Origin: Pseudopyrenochaeta lycopersici
Lineage: Eukaryota > Ascomycota > Dothideomycetes > Pleosporales > Pseudopyrenochaetaceae
DNA length: 64,000 bases
NCBI GenBank assembly: GCA_003313425.1
Contig: NHZP01000010.1
Span: 1,178,001 to 1,242,000, forward strand
Direction: 5' to 3'
A program made the position numbers and the translations under genes. This document shows positions 59,673 to 64,000 of this stretch, piece after piece (positions within the stretch are counted from its first letter, which is position 1; each line of letters begins with the position of its first letter). The notes below the pieces were generated by a model. It made no database searches. It saw only the letters and a program-made list of their open reading frames with translations, and was not told where the DNA came from.

Positions 59673-60407
59673 GGGACAGGCTTTTATCTTAAAGCAGGGG
59701 AGGGGCTGTATTTCCTTTATTAAATTTTCGCATATTTTTACACATTTAGCATTACACACACGCAGCACAACCTCCTAGACACATAAAAATAAGTTAAAAT
59801 TAAACGAAATATTATTTAGAGTTGCTAGGAGGTTAATCTCCTTACTGCGCGATTAAAAATAGTGGAGAAACTAGGGTGTTAAAGAATCTAGCTAATTAGT
59901 AATCGCTAGGTGAGCTTAGCGAGACCTGCTGAAATCTGATTAGCTAGATAACTTAATATCTGCGCTAACAGCTGCAACGCAACCACGAGGCCACAGAGCG
60001 ACAATTCAAAGATGCAGAATTAATTAAAGGAGGTGGAAGATAAGATAATTAATGTTTTAAAGTGTAAAGGTAAGTTTATAGCTGCGTTTAGCAGTAAGAT
60101 AAGACCTGCTTAGAAAACGTTCCTAAGTAGCTAACTCTTAAAAGGACCTGCTATGCTAGCTAATTAGGTAATAGGAAGGAGTTAAAATAATAGCAACTTT
60201 ACCTTTTACTACGTTAATGAGCCTTAGTAGGGCTTTTAAGTAAAGTTAGGAAGGGAAAGATACCCTCCGCCGCTTAAACCCCCTCTAAATCTTAAGCCTG
60301 TAGTTAATCCTACAGGGCCTAAGTTTCTCTTTCTTACTTCCTATTACTATCTATTAAAACTTTCTAAGGTAGACATACGAGTGCCTGTTAGGTACAAACT
60401 TTAAGCG
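59673..60407 (+). other. Spacer between pol and third gene in F
   Basis: Matches 36643-37377 of D2 and includes the 58-bp inverted-repeat motif at 59889-59946. No gene seen. Confidence 0.65.
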
Positions 60408-63400
60408 ATGTTACAGCCGCCTTAGACACCTAAACAGCCTGGGAAGCGTCCACCCCTACTGTTAAACCTAAATCCTTAACTAACTATAACTATAATTAAG
60501 CCTGCGCTAATAGAGATTGTATAATTTACTAGTAAAGAAGCTATTAAAGACTACAGAACTAAGCTTAAGCGTTATAGTAACGTTAAAGTCCTTTAGCACG
60601 CAGGGATTACAGTAGACACTTAGGTTCAAAGCTTACTGTAAGTCTCGCCTGTTAAATAGAAGGGTATAGTAGATAATTAGATAGTAGCCTTAGCAACTTA
60701 CTTTAATAAGACTTTAACCCTTATTATCGCGACTAAAGAATTTCTAAAAGGAAGACTAAGCCTAATATTGTAGTATAGAGGCGTTACTGCTTTTAAGTAG
60801 TAATATCCTATACTTAAGGACATAGACACTTATAAGAAGAAGAGGAAAAAGGAGACAGAGAGCGCGTTTGCCTATCTAGACAAACACTATTAGTATATAC
60901 TAAGGTAGGTTCTTATTCTATATTCTGTTTAGGTAGTGTACTTGCACTCTAGCGTAATAGTAGTCTAATAGTTACTGCGCAGGACCTTACTAGATAACCT
61001 TACTCCCTTCCTTAACATAGCTCTTTACTATTAATAATAATCTGCGAGGAGGAGGTAGAATAGATTTGTTAATATTACTAACTAGGAAGAAGTATATTAG
61101 TAGATAGCTAACATGCCTGCTTAAATAAAGAAGTATTATAAGGACAGTAACGCTAAGTTACGCGGCATTATTAACAAGCACAAGATGCCTACCTCTAAGA
61201 TTATAGCTAATAATATAGACACGCGCTCTAGATAAGGGTACCTTAACTAGATATTCTAGACAGAGGTAATTAAATAGTATAGAAAGTAATTACATGCAGG
61301 GATAAAGCTTCCTCTAAATGTGCCTATTCTACCTAAGTAGCTGCAGGAGAATTATTTTAAGTATTATAAGTAGACTAAGTTACTTCTTCCTGCTGCTAGT
61401 AATAGCAAGAATAATTCTGCGACTGAGGCTGGCGTCTAGACGACAGCCTTAGCAATAACTACCTCTAAACGTGCTAGAAGCTAAAGCCTAGCTACTTTAT
61501 TAAATATTAGAGGGCGCACGCAAGTTATTAAGCCTTCTAGTCTTAGTTATTAACGCATAAGTAAAGAGTTTAGAAGTAATATCTAGAATAAGCTAGAGAA
61601 GCTAGGCGAGCCTTAAATGGACAGGCTGTCTGTTACAGCTAAAAGCATTTAAGAAATCTAGCTGGAAGAATAACGTTTAAGATAAAATAGGCGCACTTAA
61701 TAATAAGTTAAGGCAGTAGAGGCCCTTTAAGAGAAATTCCGTCTTAGGCGGCGTTAGAGATTTCCCTCTACGCAGCCTCTTGCTCTAGATAAGATTTGCG
61801 TGAGAGACTTAGAGTTAGTAAGGTAGTTACGCGAAGAGTTAGAAATACTGCTAGTAATACTTAACGACAGTATTAACGTTTAAGACTTAATTAAAGAAGA
61901 CATCTCGCTCAAAACTAGCATCGCAGTGAAATTGCGTAAGGGATGTAACTATATAAATAAACAGTCTGCTCTAGTTAAGATAACCGCGTTACTTACGTCT
62001 AGGAAGTTAAATAATAGTAAGCGCGTCTAGCTAATTAATACCTAGTATTAAGAGTGTGTGAATTTCAGCACTCTTAAGGATAGGCAAGGTAGTTAGGTAT
62101 TTGACTATCGCAGGGTGTGCTAGCAACATTACTATTACGTAGCTAGCAAGATAGGCCTACTTACTTAAAGCCTTAGTATTTTAAACATAGTTTAGCTACT
62201 TAAGATACTATACTATCGTCAGGATTAATAGGGTTAGCTTTAATTAGACCTAGTAACTCAAGTTCTGTTCTCAGCCCTGTTTCAAGGAGACTATACGTAT
62301 CAAGACCTAAAGAGCTATTATTATCGCCTAGTAAAAGTTTAAGTCCAAATTAACTAGGATGAAGTTGCTAAGGCTCTTAATTAGGGAGTATATATTAAAG
62401 CATTTAAGGAATACGGCAGCATTACCTACGACGCCTTTAGCTAGATTTTTAAGGATCCTGAGCTAGTCTTAATCCTTAATTAAAGTTTTAACATATACCT
62501 CTACTACACGCAGCTAATTAATAGTAAAAGCAACCTTAGCTAGTGTTAGGTAATATATTATTCGTTAATACAGCAGCTTGTGCGAGGTAATATTAAATAC
62601 TAGCTGCTGTACGCAGTCTTGCGAAAAGAGCCTAACCTAATTTCTTACCCCTACTACACGAAATACACTAAGCCTAGGGATAGGACTTACTTCTGTTACG
62701 TTAACTTAAATATCTCTAAGGCTGTATACTTAGGCAGAGGCGTAGATATTATCTAAGGAAGCGTCTCTTTTAATAATGAAGATAAAGATAACTGCACGCA
62801 GATACTACGTAGCTTTTATAATATTATCTATAAGTACTAGAACTAGCAAGAAAACTTAGGACTTAAGAACTCTACTAGTTACATTAAGGGATAGGATAAT
62901 AAAAGGGACTGGCTAGAGAGTTGCAGTGCGAAATTCCCTAACGTTAAATAGTTCAGTCAGCCTTGCAAGGCTGGTTACGTCCGCATCTCTAATCCTAGGC
63001 TGCCTTATAGATCTACTAGGCCTGTAACTAAGTAACGACGAACTATCTTGCCTTAGTTTATTAAGGTAGAAGAGGATATAACTATGATGGAGATTCCTGA
63101 GATGGGCTCCTATTAAGAGCTCGCTGCTGCCTTTTAAAGCTTAACTGCTGCGCCAAAGTTACTGTCTGGACACTTAAATTACTATAGCAGCGTTAAGTAG
63201 GCCTTTCCTAGAGATATTATACTAGTGTACTTGTTAAATATTGCTAAGGCTGTGAACTGTTAGCTGAGATAGGATTCTCCGCTAGTTTTAGAGGAACTAA
63301 CTAACTTATTCACGGATTAGCCTAACCCTAGTTTAATCTGTTAATTTATTAAGGATACTAGGAAGGCTATAGTAAAGATAATTAAAGAGTATTAGGTTAT

Positions 63401-63869
63401 CTGCTAGCATTATAAGAAGCTTACTTTTAGGGAAGATAAAGATATTAGCGTACCTAACAGGTCGTTCTTCTTAAATAAAGGTATAAATCTAGCTTAGGAA
63501 GCTAAGTAGTAGAAGCACGATAGGTAGGTTAAATAACGCACTGCCCTAGACAAGGTTCTTAAGGAGCTTTCTAATAATCCTAATAGCAAGGCTGCTAGGA
63601 TGCTGGACAGGAAGGAGAAACTGAGGCGCCTGTCCATCCGAAGCGCAACTAAGTCTCTACAGACTTTAACTTATGCTAGTTCACGAAGGTCGTTATCGTA
63701 GCAACAGGCGCTAGGTTAGTATTCGCCTGGTCAGTTACCTATAGGACCTCCTCCTGCGCCTTCTCGTCCTGGGCAAGCGCAACCTAACATAAGCGCGTTA
63801 AATCTGCATGCACCGTCGCAGACTCCTCGTCGTAGCAAGAGGATTAAGGAGATTAAGAAGAAGAAGTAA
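60408..63869 (+). pseudogene. Third gene of family D in copy F, RIP-damaged
   Basis: ATG 60408 to TAA 63867, 3462 nt with no net length change against D2 and E. The TGA stop of D2 is TAA here. At the putative metal site the sequence reads CYVNLN near 62694, so the His of D2 is Tyr. The basic tail KRIKEIKKKK is kept. Stops at Gln/Trp positions show it is inactive. Confidence 0.7.
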
Positions 63870-64000
63870 GGCTTAACAGACTCTAATTAGCTAAGTGCCT
63901 CCAGGTCGTTTAAGGGATACTAGGACAATAGCATACTTACTAGCGTCTTCAACAGTAAGGTTAAGGCGCATTTTCTTTTATTTTTCCTATTGTCTTTAGG
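63870..64000 (+). other. Start of the 3' UTR of F, with a 53-bp deletion
   Basis: Compared with D2 and E, F lacks 53 bp right after the stop codon. The lost piece lies between two GTGAGG direct repeats (40836-40841 and 40889-40894 in D2) and includes the left arm of the third inverted-repeat motif. The window ends about 290 bp before the expected 3' LTR. Confidence 0.75.

Larger units (their letters stand above)
51933..64000 (+). mobile_element. Copy F: family D element inserted in copy E, running off the window
   Basis: Plus-strand copy with 5' LTR (51933-52305), leader, gag-pol, spacer, complete third gene and part of the 3' UTR. The 3' LTR lies beyond the window end. Its RT/RNase H connection site (near 57390) is uninterrupted. 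Mutation level is between D2 and D1. Confidence 0.9.

Noticed and set aside
24150..64000. Alternative genetic code with TAG/TAA read as Gln/Trp
   Set aside because: Stops sit at different positions in different copies, where other copies keep CAG, CAA or TGG-type codons, and the intact MFS gene uses the standard code. RIP explains it.

Overview
The window looks like nuclear DNA of a filamentous ascomycete (Pezizomycotina). It has one intact intron-containing fungal gene at the left edge, followed by about 60 kb of AT-rich nested LTR retrotransposons. The transposon reading frames are full of TAG/TAA at positions where other copies have CAG, CAA or a Trp-type codon, and the copies differ almost only by C-to-T and G-to-A changes, mainly CpA to TpA. 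That is the signature of repeat-induced point mutation (RIP). No rRNA, tRNA or CRISPR array was seen. The species was not identified.

Layout. 1-3500: gene island with normal base composition, holding a complete six-exon MFS transporter gene of the Dal5/allantoate-permease (ACS) type (925-2721) and one doubtful ORF. 3828-10441: element A, a complete minus-strand Ty3/gypsy chromovirus with 231-bp LTRs and TSD acagg. 10510-10766: solo LTR of family H. 10880-11390: older remnant of family A. 11706-23276: element G, a minus-strand chromodomain Ty3/gypsy element with a short (111-bp) LTR and a small ORF on the opposite strand. G is split in its integrase by element H (13316-21351, plus strand, TSD cttta) and is cut off on the right by family D.

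23277-64000: at least four copies of one very large Ty3/gypsy family, called D here, stacked in one another. Copy D1 (23277-28821 and 41651-44639) is interrupted by the complete copy D2 (28822-41650, 12829 bp, TSD atag) and by a reverse-oriented copy E (44640-51932). E is interrupted by copy F (51933 to the window end). The stack G > D1 > E > F is four levels deep.

Family D has 378-bp LTRs, a leader with 40-bp tandem repeats, gag with a CCHC knuckle, protease, RT, RNase H and integrase. It then has an unusual third gene of exactly 3462 nt between pol and the 3' LTR, on the sense strand. That gene keeps the same length in all three copies seen. It has a Cys cluster, a possible HxD...H (2-oxoglutarate/Fe(II) oxygenase-like) motif and a basic C-terminal tail. 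It is the best candidate here for something undescribed. A second strong observation is that D2 and F entered their host copies at the same 4-bp site (ATAG in the conserved RT/RNase H connection motif), in opposite relative orientations.
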